A program made the position numbers and the translations under genes. From Sulfurimonas crateris (GTDB taxonomy: Bacteria; Campylobacterota; Campylobacteria; Campylobacterales; Sulfurimonadaceae): a DNA stretch of 42,074 nucleotides. Positions 1-8,210 of this stretch are shown piece after piece. The notes beneath the pieces were generated by a model, which saw nothing but the letters and a program-made list of their open reading frames with translations, had not been told where the DNA came from and searched no databases. The first letter of the stretch is position 1, and each line of letters starts with the position of its first letter. The stretch covers positions 1 through 42,074 of the forward strand of contig CAMBTK010000009.1 in NCBI GenBank assembly GCA_945870785.1, read 5' to 3'.

Positions 1-9
1 TTTAGTTAT

Positions 10-196
10 TAAAGTCTATTTACTTGCTTAGTTTTCAATGATCTCAAACTACCGTTATAAGCCTCTACTTGAAGCCTAGATACCTAAACTTTAGGTCTCT
101 GTGTTTGTGGATGGGAATTATAGGTAAGGATTGCTTAGAGGGGGCTTAAAACAGTGGTCATATTTTTAATATTTTCTACTTTATAGATTATTTTTT
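10..196 (+). ncRNA. Candidate 6S-like structured RNA
   Basis: This is the gene-free stretch downstream of mnmA. By eye it folds into a long imperfect rod. An outer stem pairs 13-19 with 183-189. A large AT-rich open region follows (20-38 and 161-182). The inner arm pairs 54-63 with 143-152 (9 of 10 positions), 72-75 with 133-136 and 81-86 with 121-126. A closing stem, central bubble and long apical arm of about 180 nt is the layout of 6S RNA, which binds RNA polymerase. The plus strand is favoured because a T-rich run follows the outer stem (191-196) and because 145-152 reads CTTAAAAC, a string also found in E. coli 6S as I recall it. The promoter would lie left of the window. It could instead be an mnmA 3' region with chance pairing. 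Confidence 0.3.
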
Positions 197-206
197 ATAT
201 TTATAC

Positions 207-1232
207 TCAATTATCCTCTATCCAGCCACCACCGAGAAGCTTATTTCCATCATAAAAAACAGCAGCTTGTCCTGCTGCAACACCAAAAACACTCTCTTGC
301 AGTGTTACATAAGCTTTGTCACCTACAATATCTACATGACAAGGTACTGATTTTGTTCTATATCTTAATTTTACAGTTGTATTAAAGCTTTTATCGTCGG
401 TATAGAGATTTAAGTTACTTAAAATAACACTATTACAAGCTAAATCCTCTTTTTTACCTACTATTATCTGATTTTTATCTGGATCTATACTTACTACATA
501 ATGTGGATCATGCGCTCCATTAACACTAAAGCCTCTTCTTTTACCTATCGTGTAGTGCATATAACCTTTATGTTCTCCTACTACTTTGCCGTTTTGATCA
601 AGTACTTCTCCTACTTTGTCCACTTCAACATAATCTTGAAGCAGATCAGTATATGTAGTTTCGACAAAACATATCTCACTTGATTCTTTTTGTAATGCAA
701 ATGTTTCTAATCCACTAATTGAACCAGCAAGCTCTTTAATCTCACTTTTTTTTCTATCGCCTAAAGGAAATAGAAGTCTTGGTAATATCTCTTTGTTTAC
801 ATAAAATAAAAAATAACTCTGATCTTTTGTATCATCATCAGCTTCATAAAAATATTTTCCATCAGTTTTAATATAGTGTCCTGTTGCTATAAAATCTGCA
901 CCTATCTTATCTGCAAACTTTACCATCTCCCCAAATTTCAGGCTTCTATTGCAGAGCGCACATGGATTTGGCGTTTTACCCTTTGCATAAGTATCAATAA
1001 AAGGCTTAAAAACTTTCTCATCAAATATCTCTTGCAAATCTATTACATACAACTTTATCCCTACAAAATCAGCAGCTTTTCTTGCTCTTGCTTCATGTAT
1101 TTCATGATATCCAGGGCTAGAGTGAAGTTTCATATATAAACCTTCTACTTCATATCCATCCTCTTTTAATAACATGGCAGAAACTGTAGAATCGATTCCT
1201 CCGCTCATTCCAACTAATACTTTTTTAGACAT
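207..1232 (-). CDS. mnmA: tRNA-specific 2-thiouridylase MnmA
   Basis: MnmA makes the 2-thio group of uridine 34 in the tRNAs for Lys, Glu and Gln, using ATP to activate the base and a protein persulfide as sulfur donor; it acts in the cytoplasm. The 341-residue protein opens with the PP-loop SGGIDS at residues 10-15. It has the two catalytic cysteines expected of the family: Cys91 within NPCALCN (89-95) and Cys188 within EICFV. GHY at 118-120 is also typical. Length is close to the usual 340-370. It starts with ATG and overlaps the end of the upstream LOG-family gene by 8 bases, so the two are probably co-transcribed. The family assignment is secure. Confidence 0.96.
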   Translation of the reverse strand: MSKKVLVGMSGGIDSTVSAMLLKEDGYEVEGLYMKLHSSPGYHEIHEARARKAADFVGIKLYVIDLQEIFDEKVFKPFIDTYAKGKTPNPCALCNRSLKFGEMVKFADKIGADFIATGHYIKTDGKYFYEADDDTKDQSYFLFYVNKEILPRLLFPLGDRKKSEIKELAGSISGLETFALQKESSEICFVETTYTDLLQDYVEVDKVGEVLDQNGKVVGEHKGYMHYTIGKRRGFSVNGAHDPHYVVSIDPDKNQIIVGKKEDLACNSVILSNLNLYTDDKSFNTTVKLRYRTKSVPCHVDIVGDKAYVTLQESVFGVAAGQAAVFYDGNKLLGGGWIEDN

Positions 1233-2004
1233 TTGTATACTCTTTTATAGTTGCATCTTTGTCTTTAAAAAAATCGACAAGGGAGTTACAATACTTTGTA
1301 TCTGATAATCCAGAAATATTTAAAATTTCTATTTGATTTAAAAGAGAATTTTCTATATCTATTACAATTTGCTCTAAATCATCACTCAAAGTTATAATAT
1401 GCAAATCTTCAAGTGTTATCATTCCATTTTTATATAACTTATTTTCTAAAAACTTCATAAGAGGCTTATAAAAAGAGGTTCCAACAAGAAATATTTTTAC
1501 GCCAGTTATTTTTTTTGTTTGTACAAGCGTTAAGGCCTCAAAAAATTCATCTAGCGTTCCATATCCTCCTGGAAATATAACGTAGGCTATTGAGTATTTT
1601 ACAAGCATAACTTTTCTCGAAAAAAAGTACTCAAAACTTAGTTCTGTAGTAGTGTAACTATTTGGGATTTGTTCAAAAGGAAGATCAATATTTAGACCAA
1701 TAGATTCTACATTTTTATGTTCAAATGCACCTCTATTAGCAGCTTCCATCACGCCAGGTCCGCCACCTGTCATTATATTAAATCCTCTTTTGGCAAGTAT
1801 TGAAGATAGTTTTTGAGCTGATTTATAATATTTACTACTACTTTTTGCCTTAGCGCTTCCAAACATTGTAACAGTCGGTCCAAGATCCCCAAGACCATCA
1901 AAACCTTTTACAAAATCGCTAAGTATTCTAAAAACACTCCAAACATCTGCTGATTTAATATCTTTGACATATTTTTTTGCTAAATCATTATTATGTTTTT
2001 TCAC
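1225..2004 (-). CDS. LOG-family nucleotide hydrolase (TIGR00730 type)
   Basis: This is a Rossmann-fold protein of the LOG (lysine decarboxylase-like, misnamed) family. Characterised members cleave the N-glycosidic bond of AMP or N6-modified AMP, giving a base and ribose 5-phosphate. The two signature motifs are present: GGGPGVMEA at residues 80-88 and PGGYGTLDE at 145-153, with Glu153 as the likely catalytic acid. At 259 residues it has about 40 extra at the N-terminus and a C-terminal tail compared with the smallest LOG proteins. The start codon is GTG at 2004, with an AAGGG ribosome binding site 8 bases upstream. It lies between fliY and mnmA. The substrate cannot be told from sequence; general nucleotide salvage is as likely as cytokinin-type activity. 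Confidence 0.85.
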   Translation of the reverse strand: MKKHNNDLAKKYVKDIKSADVWSVFRILSDFVKGFDGLGDLGPTVTMFGSAKAKSSSKYYKSAQKLSSILAKRGFNIMTGGGPGVMEAANRGAFEHKNVESIGLNIDLPFEQIPNSYTTTELSFEYFFSRKVMLVKYSIAYVIFPGGYGTLDEFFEALTLVQTKKITGVKIFLVGTSFYKPLMKFLENKLYKNGMITLEDLHIITLSDDLEQIVIDIENSLLNQIEILNISGLSDTKYCNSLVDFFKDKDATIKEYTNV

Positions 2005-2018
2005 TAATATAGCCCTTG

Positions 2019-2870
2019 TTATGATTTAAGCTGATTTAATCTCTCTCGCTTTGTACCAATTGTGGTAATTTGAACGCCAAAGTTTCCATCAACTATCACA
2101 ACTTCACCCTCTGCAATTACATTATCATCTACTAATATGTCAAGTGGATCGTTTGCTAATTGATTAAGCTCTATAACAGAGCCAATGTCCATATTTAAAA
2201 CATCTTTAAGCAACATTTTTTTCTTTCCAATTCTAACTTTTACTGGAAGCTTTACATCCATTATGAGTGCAATATTATTCATCTCATCGTTACTTAAAGA
2301 TGCGGCAGAACTACTTTTATTTTGTTCATTTTTTTTATCTTCTGCTGGAGCTTTATCTGTTTTAAACAGTGCGTTATGAAGGTTTTCATCCATAATAAAC
2401 ATTAAAAGAGAATCTGTATCTCCTATATTAAAGTGATAAACAAACATTTTATAGTAGTTTTCGAGTGAAATATCTTTATTTTCACCAACGTATTCGATAT
2501 TATCTATACTAAAAGATAGCTTTGGCAACTCTTTTTGTGCTCCAAGGCTATTACTTATTGCTCCAAAAATATTTGATGAAATCTCTTTAGCAGCATCTAA
2601 ATCATCTTCACTAACATCTTCTCTTTTGCTCTCTTCTTCACCCATCATCATATCTGACAAAGCAGTAACTAAATTTGGAGTAAATGCAAGCATTGCTGAA
2701 CCATGAATATCTCCACTAATAGAAATATTGCCTAGTACAATAGGAGGCACAATACTAGAGATAATGCTTAACTCTTGCTCCTCTTTTAGTTCCATAGAAG
2801 GAGCCTGACCTATAAGAGCTTCAACTGTACCTATTGTTTCACTCTCAAATAATTTCATAAAATTACTCAT
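2019..2870 (-). CDS. fliY: Flagellar motor switch protein FliY
   Basis: FliY is a component of the cytoplasmic C-ring that sets the direction of flagellar rotation. The C-terminal part (about residues 200-278) is a SpoA/FliN-type domain. The N-terminal part resembles the CheC-like region of FliY proteins but is more divergent; a Lys/Glu/Ser-rich linker near 173-195 joins the two. The 283-residue length fits campylobacterial FliY. It follows fliM with a 3-base gap and no room for a promoter, so the two switch proteins are made from one message. In Campylobacter and Helicobacter FliY coexists with a separate FliN; none is encoded here. Whether the CheC-like part has phosphatase activity on CheY cannot be judged. 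Confidence 0.9.
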   Translation of the reverse strand: MSNFMKLFESETIGTVEALIGQAPSMELKEEQELSIISSIVPPIVLGNISISGDIHGSAMLAFTPNLVTALSDMMMGEEESKREDVSEDDLDAAKEISSNIFGAISNSLGAQKELPKLSFSIDNIEYVGENKDISLENYYKMFVYHFNIGDTDSLLMFIMDENLHNALFKTDKAPAEDKKNEQNKSSSAASLSNDEMNNIALIMDVKLPVKVRIGKKKMLLKDVLNMDIGSVIELNQLANDPLDILVDDNVIAEGEVVIVDGNFGVQITTIGTKRERLNQLKS

Positions 2871-2873
2871 AAT

Positions 2874-3974
2874 CTACTCCTCATCATCGTTATATCTATT
2901 TTCTTCATCAAGCATAATATCTTTAACACCAGATATTTTTTGTCGTCTAATTGATTCAAAGTTTTCTAATGCTCTCTTAACTGCATCTCTTTCTGTGTCT
3001 ATTATCTCTGTAATTTGTATAGACTTTCTGAATCGTCTTAAACCAATTTTGCCACGAAATCTATCTTTGCCATCGACACATACAGTCACGATATCATTAG
3101 CTGGACTCGTCAACCTTACAATATCCCCAGCCTGAAGATCCAAAACATCTCTTAAAGTAAGTTCAGCATCACCAAGCATTGCTTCAATGCCAACTTTTGC
3201 GCCACCAAGCAATACATGTAATTCAGTATTACGGCTCTTTTTTGTGCTAGTTTCATTAAGCATCAAATCTCTACTTGCAAGCTTTGGCAAAACTGGCTCT
3301 AACGCGATAACAGGGTAGCAGATATTCATCATACCTGAGCTCTGCCCGATAATTATCTCCATAACAACCATAACAACAATCTCATTTTGAGCAACAATTT
3401 GTACAACATTAGGACTTGACTCTTTTGACTCAATATTTGGAAAAATATCCATAACTGGTCCCCAAGCCTCTTTGAGAGTAGCCATCATAACTCTTAAAAT
3501 TGTTTCAAAAAGACTTAACTCAATATCCGAAAACTCACGACTTGCATCAAAGGGTTCCCCTTTTCCGCCAAGCAATCTATCAAGCATCGGAAAAGCAATA
3601 GATGGGTTTATCTCGATAACACCGCTTCCCTCCAATGGTTTCATTGAAAAAACATTAAAACTTGTAGGATTTGGAAGCGACATCAAGAACTCGCCATATG
3701 TCATCTGATCTACCGAATGAAGTTGTATCTCAACAATTGATCGCATGATTGAAGATATTTGTGAAGCAAGAGATCTAGCCATCTTATCATGAATGCCTCT
3801 AAATGCTCGGAGCTGCTCTTTTGAAACCCTATTTGGGCGTTTAAAATCGTAAAGAGTTACTTGTCTGTTTGATGAAGGAACGTCATTTCCTCCATCATCA
3901 AATAAGTCAGATTCATCATCATCTACAACGTCTAATAACGCGTCTATCTCTTCTTGTGAAAGTATGTCTGCCAT
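2874..3974 (-). CDS. fliM: Flagellar motor switch protein FliM
   Basis: FliM is the middle-ring switch protein that binds phosphorylated CheY through its N-terminus and contacts FliG. The N-terminal peptide LSQEEIDALL (residues 5-14) is the conserved CheY-binding helix. An acidic linker follows, then the CheC-like middle domain with LLGGKGEPF around 134-142. The C-terminal SpoA domain (about 250-325) contains the pattern LRDVLDLQAGDIV. There is an acidic C-terminal tail. Its 366 residues are slightly longer than the E. coli protein (334). It starts with ATG one base after the end of fliA and is followed after 3 bases by fliY, so it is part of the flhF-flhG-fliA-fliM-fliY block. Confidence 0.95.
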   Translation of the reverse strand: MADILSQEEIDALLDVVDDDESDLFDDGGNDVPSSNRQVTLYDFKRPNRVSKEQLRAFRGIHDKMARSLASQISSIMRSIVEIQLHSVDQMTYGEFLMSLPNPTSFNVFSMKPLEGSGVIEINPSIAFPMLDRLLGGKGEPFDASREFSDIELSLFETILRVMMATLKEAWGPVMDIFPNIESKESSPNVVQIVAQNEIVVMVVMEIIIGQSSGMMNICYPVIALEPVLPKLASRDLMLNETSTKKSRNTELHVLLGGAKVGIEAMLGDAELTLRDVLDLQAGDIVRLTSPANDIVTVCVDGKDRFRGKIGLRRFRKSIQITEIIDTERDAVKRALENFESIRRQKISGVKDIMLDEENRYNDDEE

Positions 3975-3975
3975 C

Positions 3976-4659
3976 TTAAGCTCCTACACTCTCTTTAATT
4001 TTATGGATTACTGATTTATGAATTTGAGAAATTCTTGATTCTGTTATACTTAAAACCTCGCTAATCTCTTTTAATGAAAGCTCTTCAAAATAGTATAGCT
4101 GAATAATCATCTGCTCACGCTCGTTATATGAACCAAGAACTGTTTTTATAACATCAACTAACTCTTCTTTTTCTATATTTGCAAGTGATAAACCTTCATC
4201 TCCAACATGGAGTTGATCATGAAGCGGCATAACAGTATATATAGACGAAGCAACTCTTGCTTCATGAATTTTTTCAACGTCTTCACCTATGATGGCTGCC
4301 AACTCTTCATCACTTGGCTCTTCATCATGTAAGACTCTATACTCTTCGACAGCATAGTCTATTGATTTAATAAGCTTTCTGCTTGAACGGCTAACAATAT
4401 CTAAGCTTCTAAGATAATCGAGCATTGCTCCATAAACACGCTTCTTTGCGTAACCCCAAAAAGAGTCATTAAGAGTCTCATCGTATCTTCTTGCAAGTTT
4501 TATCAACTCTTCTGTGCCAATTGCTGAGAGATCCATATAATCAACAGAACTAGGGAGTCTCTCTTTTAGTCTAAAAGCCATTGCTTTTACAGCAGGTAGA
4601 TATTGGATAGCTAACTCATCTTCTTTATGTTTTAAATCTTGAGTATATGCGCTTATCAT
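3976..4659 (-). CDS. fliA: Flagellar sigma factor FliA (sigma-28)
   Basis: FliA directs RNA polymerase to late flagellar genes such as flagellin. The 227 residues show the sigma-70 family order: region 2 with GYAKKRVYGAMLDYLR (about 69-84), region 3 with a DEEPSDEELA segment, and region 4 with a helix-turn-helix, LSLKEISEVLSITESRISQIH. There is no region 1, as is normal for sigma-28. Length is close to that of known FliA proteins (about 235-240). Its ATG overlaps the stop of the upstream membrane protein by 4 bases, which suggests translational coupling. FlgM, its anti-sigma partner, is not in the window. Confidence 0.94.
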   Translation of the reverse strand: MISAYTQDLKHKEDELAIQYLPAVKAMAFRLKERLPSSVDYMDLSAIGTEELIKLARRYDETLNDSFWGYAKKRVYGAMLDYLRSLDIVSRSSRKLIKSIDYAVEEYRVLHDEEPSDEELAAIIGEDVEKIHEARVASSIYTVMPLHDQLHVGDEGLSLANIEKEELVDVIKTVLGSYNEREQMIIQLYYFEELSLKEISEVLSITESRISQIHKSVIHKIKESVGA

Positions 4660-4988
4660 GCACTTATCCCGACATCTGCGGCATTAGCTTTAATAGCTGC
4701 ATCTGTGATTTTTATAGCAGAATCAATAAGTTTTTCTCTCTTGTTTATCTCAATTACAAATAAATCTAGTTTCTTCTCATGACTCTCTTTTGGAAAATAG
4801 TAATTTTTAGCGATTGTTGTTTTGTAGTAAAAAGCAACGATGACGTGTGAAAAAAGATAAAAAAAGCCAGTTATTAAAAATGTATAAACAAGCAACCCCT
4901 CAGCGTTAAATGATTTTAATATCCCAAAAACTATTCCAATAAAAAAACCTTGGACAGTAAAAAAATATACAAAATTCTCACCTAACAT
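4656..4988 (-). CDS. Small membrane protein of the flagellar regulatory operon
   Basis: I do not recognise a named family. The product is about 110 residues with two predicted membrane segments (about 7-28 and 32-56, counted from the ORF start) followed by a basic, then mixed-charge cytoplasmic tail. I recall a small integral membrane protein gene at the same place in Campylobacter jejuni (Cj0062c), between flhG and fliA, so the gene seems conserved in position. An in-frame TTG lies directly before the ATG; I prefer the ATG at 4988 because a GAGG site sits 7 bases upstream. It overlaps fliA by 4 bases. A role in polar placement or regulation of flagella is only inference from location. Confidence 0.75.
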   Translation of the reverse strand: MLGENFVYFFTVQGFFIGIVFGILKSFNAEGLLVYTFLITGFFYLFSHVIVAFYYKTTIAKNYYFPKESHEKKLDLFVIEINKREKLIDSAIKITDAAIKANAADVGISA

Positions 4989-5007
4989 CAAACAGCCTCA
5001 ACTTGAT

Positions 5008-5883
5008 TTAAAAATGCTTTACCAAACGCTTAAAAAGCCCCGATAAACCACTCTCACTTGGAGAAACTAGCACATTTCGTTCCAAATTTTTTACTATATT
5101 ATTTGCAATAGAGACAATATCTTTATGAACACTTGAGCCTTCATGTAAAACAGTAAAAAGTGCTCTTTGCTTGATAGATGAGGAAACTTTTACATCACTG
5201 TCTATTTTTCCTATTAGTTTTAAATTTAATTTATCACCAATATTTGCAAGTGCTACTTTTTTTATCTTCTCATATACAGCAGTTGCCTCATTCTGATTTT
5301 TAACCTGATTCATAATTAAACCAATATCATTGCGCAAAACTGCTATTGTTTTTATAGTTGCATAGGCATCGGTAATAGCCGCTGGGTCTGGAACAGTCAC
5401 GACTATTACATCATCAGCAGCATCTAAAAACATCTGTATATGCTCACCAATACCTGCACCTGTATCGATTATCATAATGTCTAATTTATCAAGCACTTCA
5501 GCTTCACTCATAAATCTCTCAAAAAGAGCTTTATCTGAATATTTTAGAATCTCATCACCGCTCTCACCTGGGATTAGAATCAGATTTCTAGTTATTGGTA
5601 TCAAAATATCACTAACTGTTGCTTCACCTTTGAGAACATGAAGAATATTTTTCTTTATTTTTACATTAAACATTACATCCAAGTTTGCAAGACCAATATC
5701 AGCGTCAAAGATTCCTACATTTAGTCCGCTTTGAGAGAGAACGTATGCCAGATTTGAACTTATTGTACTTTTTCCAACACCGCCTTTACCGCTTGTTACA
5801 GCGATAAAACGAGTTTTTTTAGATTTTTTAGCCGAACTAGATGAGACTAGCTCTTGGAGTTTTTGAGCTTGATTCCCTATCAT
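5008..5883 (-). CDS. flhG: MinD-like ATPase FlhG (FleN, YlxH)
   Basis: FlhG is a MinD/ParA-type ATPase that controls flagellar number; in campylobacters it works with FlhF and also affects division site choice. The deviant Walker A motif SGKGGVGKST lies at residues 31-40, with the MinD-type lysine at position 33. The second key region, FDADIGLANLDVMF (about 59-72), is intact. A C-terminal amphipathic membrane-targeting helix is suggested by residues GLFKRLVKHF at the very end. The short N-terminal extension (residues 1-25, QAQKLQEL) is like the peptide that stimulates the FlhF GTPase in other FlhG proteins. It overlaps flhF by 4 bases. Confidence 0.94.
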   Translation of the reverse strand: MIGNQAQKLQELVSSSSAKKSKKTRFIAVTSGKGGVGKSTISSNLAYVLSQSGLNVGIFDADIGLANLDVMFNVKIKKNILHVLKGEATVSDILIPITRNLILIPGESGDEILKYSDKALFERFMSEAEVLDKLDIMIIDTGAGIGEHIQMFLDAADDVIVVTVPDPAAITDAYATIKTIAVLRNDIGLIMNQVKNQNEATAVYEKIKKVALANIGDKLNLKLIGKIDSDVKVSSSIKQRALFTVLHEGSSVHKDIVSIANNIVKNLERNVLVSPSESGLSGLFKRLVKHF

Positions 5884-7148
5884 GCTTTGCTCCTGTTAAA
5901 GCCGTTTAATAAGCACTCTATTAAAAAATCACTAGTAGCACAAACCAAATCTTCTGGGACTTCTTGACCAACTGAGAAGTAGCTTATTGGCTTTTTAATC
6001 TCGTACGCAAGAGAAAATATATTTCCAAAGCCTCTTGTTTCATCAAGCTTTGTAAACATTAATGTATCTACGTTTAAACTAGAGAAATTTTCATAAGTAG
6101 CTTTTAAATCTTCATATTTTATAGAACTCGGCATGACTAAAACAACATCGATATTATATTTTGAATCATTTCCATCCAAACACTCATAAATTTTCTCTAT
6201 CTTATTTCTATCGTATGGACTTGAACCCATTGTATCAATCAAAATATAATCACAATATTTAAGAGAATCAAGTGCGCTTGCAAAGTCTGATGGATCTACT
6301 ACGGTCTCAATTGCTAACTTCATCATTCTTGCGTATTGCATAAGTTGTTCAACCGCACCTATACGGTAGGTATCAAGAACTATCAGCCCTACTTTATACT
6401 TTTTTTGCATTAAAAATGAGTATCTTGCAGCTAGTTTTGCCACTGATGTTGTTTTACCTACTCCTGTTGGACCAACTAGCATTATCACTTTTTTATTTCC
6501 AATAGATGGTAGAGACTCTATTCTCACTGGCACCATTTTTCTAAGTATCGTTTGGAAGTATCTCTTGATTGTAGATGAGTTTTCTCTCATTTTAAATGGC
6601 ATATGCTCTAACGTCATTCTCATAATGGCATCTAGGTGTTCTTTGTTCATACCACTTTGAGAAGCGAGTCTATATATCTCTGCAAATTCTGATGGGATAT
6701 GACTATCTAAATCAGGAGCTTTTTCTTCCCAAAACATATTTTGGATAATTTTAACTTTATCGCCAAGTTTTGCAATTTCAGATTTTATCTCTTTTAGCTC
6801 TTTTGGCTCAAGCATAGGCTGAGTGTTCTGCTCTTGATAAGCATAAAGCGGGTCTTTTACCTCTGCTATTTTAGATATCTGTTTTGCAGCATAAGATATA
6901 TCATAAAGAACATCTGCACTCTTTTGAGTAAGTGGTCTGCTATCTTTTGTTACAGAACTATTTTTTTGATATGTCTGCTCAGTATCGCCTTCAATGCCCA
7001 TTACTATCTCATAGAGTGCATCTCGCCCTAGTGATTTTTTCTGTATCTCTTTAGTATCTATGTGAAGCATTTGAGAATAGTTAGGACTCATTTTTGCTTT
7101 TTTTAGCGCATCTGAGGGTGTTTTTCCAACAAAAGTTAATATTTTCAT
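5880..7148 (-). CDS. flhF: Flagellar biosynthesis GTPase FlhF
   Basis: FlhF is a signal-recognition-particle-type GTPase that places flagella at the pole and, in Campylobacter, is needed for sigma-54 flagellar gene expression. The 422 residues comprise a variable N-terminal basic domain (1-130), a helical N domain (about 135-205) and the G domain. The G domain has GPTGVGKTT at 226-234, DTYR at 259-262 and TKLDE near 365. The N-terminal start, MKILTFVGKTPSDALKKA, is typical of FlhF. It overlaps folK upstream by 4 bases (ATGA) and flhG downstream by 4 bases, so folate, shikimate and flagellar genes are translated from one tightly coupled message. Confidence 0.95.
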   Translation of the reverse strand: MKILTFVGKTPSDALKKAKMSPNYSQMLHIDTKEIQKKSLGRDALYEIVMGIEGDTEQTYQKNSSVTKDSRPLTQKSADVLYDISYAAKQISKIAEVKDPLYAYQEQNTQPMLEPKELKEIKSEIAKLGDKVKIIQNMFWEEKAPDLDSHIPSEFAEIYRLASQSGMNKEHLDAIMRMTLEHMPFKMRENSSTIKRYFQTILRKMVPVRIESLPSIGNKKVIMLVGPTGVGKTTSVAKLAARYSFLMQKKYKVGLIVLDTYRIGAVEQLMQYARMMKLAIETVVDPSDFASALDSLKYCDYILIDTMGSSPYDRNKIEKIYECLDGNDSKYNIDVVLVMPSSIKYEDLKATYENFSSLNVDTLMFTKLDETRGFGNIFSLAYEIKKPISYFSVGQEVPEDLVCATSDFLIECLLNGFNRSKA

Positions 7149-7630
7149 CTCTTTAAACCTTTAAGTGGAATTAGTACGCTCTCTCTTTTAGAATACTCTG
7201 GATGTGGAATATGGAGTTTTTCTTTTTTAACAACTCTGTCATCGAAAAATATAATATCTAAATCGAGTGTTCTTGGAGCGTTAGCAAAACTTCTTTTACG
7301 TCCAAATTTTTTCTCTACTCTCATTAAATAATCTAAAAATAGCATAGGTTGCATACTCGTTTTTAATATAATAATTGAGTTAAAAAAATCATCCTGATTT
7401 GTAAAACCAAAAGGAGGATTTTTTAAAATCAACGATCTCTCTAGGAACTCAACTCTTCTGTCTCTAATAAGATATGCTTCAAGATGGGCAAATCTTCTTC
7501 TAACATCGCCTAAATTACCACCAATACCGATAGTTGCTCTATATCTATGAGAACCTTTTTGCACTTTTTTACAAAAGCGTAAATTTTTATAGATAGTCAA
7601 GCTATCGCTTAATTTACGCTCTAAATACAT
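7145..7630 (-). CDS. folK: HPPK, 6-hydroxymethyl-7,8-dihydropterin pyrophosphokinase
   Basis: FolK transfers pyrophosphate from ATP to 6-hydroxymethyl-7,8-dihydropterin, the step before dihydropteroate synthase in folate synthesis. The catalytic signature PRTLDLDI lies at residues 119-126 and the conserved GGNLGD at 37-42. Residues 1-30 form a basic N-terminal extension not seen in E. coli FolK; the total is 161 residues, close to the usual length. It starts 4 bases after aroQ and overlaps flhF by 4 bases. folB, the enzyme one step earlier, is in the same window at 26774 but in a different operon. Confidence 0.92.
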   Translation of the reverse strand: MYLERKLSDSLTIYKNLRFCKKVQKGSHRYRATIGIGGNLGDVRRRFAHLEAYLIRDRRVEFLERSLILKNPPFGFTNQDDFFNSIIILKTSMQPMLFLDYLMRVEKKFGRKRSFANAPRTLDLDIIFFDDRVVKKEKLHIPHPEYSKRESVLIPLKGLKR

Positions 7631-7634
7631 TAAT

Positions 7635-8117
7635 CTACTCTGCTTGAGGAGCTTGTTGTTTTTGCATCTCTTGAACTGCTTTTATCTCATTCATTATCTG
7701 AATCATACCAACCATAGAAAGATGATAACCAAATGGTCCAAAACCTACAATCGATGATGTACAAACTGGTGCAATCATATTTTGTTTTCTAAACTCTTCG
7801 CGTCTGTGGATATTACTGATATGCACTTCGATAGTTGGAAGGTTTACAGCTGAGATTGCATCACGTATAGCTATTGATGTGTGTGTATATGCTGCTGCAT
7901 TAATGATTATACCTTGAGCATCTCCATAACACTCTTGAATCTTATCTACAATCTCACCCTCTAAATTGCTTTGAAAAAACTCTATCTCTAGTCCACTTTG
8001 TGCTGCAAAATCTCTCATTTGAGAGTGAATCTGCTCTAATTTCATAGAACCATAAACTTGCTGTTCTCTAACGCCTAACATATTTAAATTTGGTCCTTGA
8101 ATTACTACTATCTTCAT
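7635..8117 (-). CDS. aroQ: Type II 3-dehydroquinate dehydratase
   Basis: AroQ catalyses the third step of the shikimate pathway, dehydrating 3-dehydroquinate to 3-dehydroshikimate. The 160-residue size and sequence are those of the dodecameric type II enzyme. GPNLNMLG (8-15) leads to the catalytic tyrosine Tyr22. NAAAYTHTS (73-81) carries substrate-binding Asn73 and His79, and [14 protein letters not shown] lies at 97-110. The C-terminal tail is Gln-rich. It is the first gene of the minus-strand run that leads into folK and flhF, and it is divergent from the amidohydrolase at 8211, with 93 bases between them holding both promoters. Confidence 0.95.
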   Translation of the reverse strand: MKIVVIQGPNLNMLGVREQQVYGSMKLEQIHSQMRDFAAQSGLEIEFFQSNLEGEIVDKIQECYGDAQGIIINAAAYTHTSIAIRDAISAVNLPTIEVHISNIHRREEFRKQNMIAPVCTSSIVGFGPFGYHLSMVGMIQIMNEIKAVQEMQKQQAPQAE

Positions 8118-8210
8118 CTCTTGCCTTTTTGTTTAATAATTAAAATTTTTAAGGAGCCATTTTATCTAAATTAAGCATAATCTATTTTAAATTCTAAAAA
8201 AAGATAAAAG
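8118..8210. promoter_or_regulatory. Divergent intergenic promoter region aroQ / amidohydrolase
   Basis: This 93-base AT-rich gap separates two divergent start codons and so must hold the signals for both. On the plus strand CATAAT near 8175-8180 is a possible -10 box about 30 bases before the ATG at 8211, and AAAGATAAAAG just upstream is a weak ribosome site. On the minus strand TAAAAT around 8160-8165 could serve aroQ. I see no convincing -35 boxes, which is usual for housekeeping promoters in this phylum. Confidence 0.35.

Noticed and set aside
1-206. Signal recognition particle RNA or tmRNA
   Set aside because: The conserved GGAAGGAAGCAGCC-type loop of 4.5S RNA and the tRNA-like ends of tmRNA are not present.
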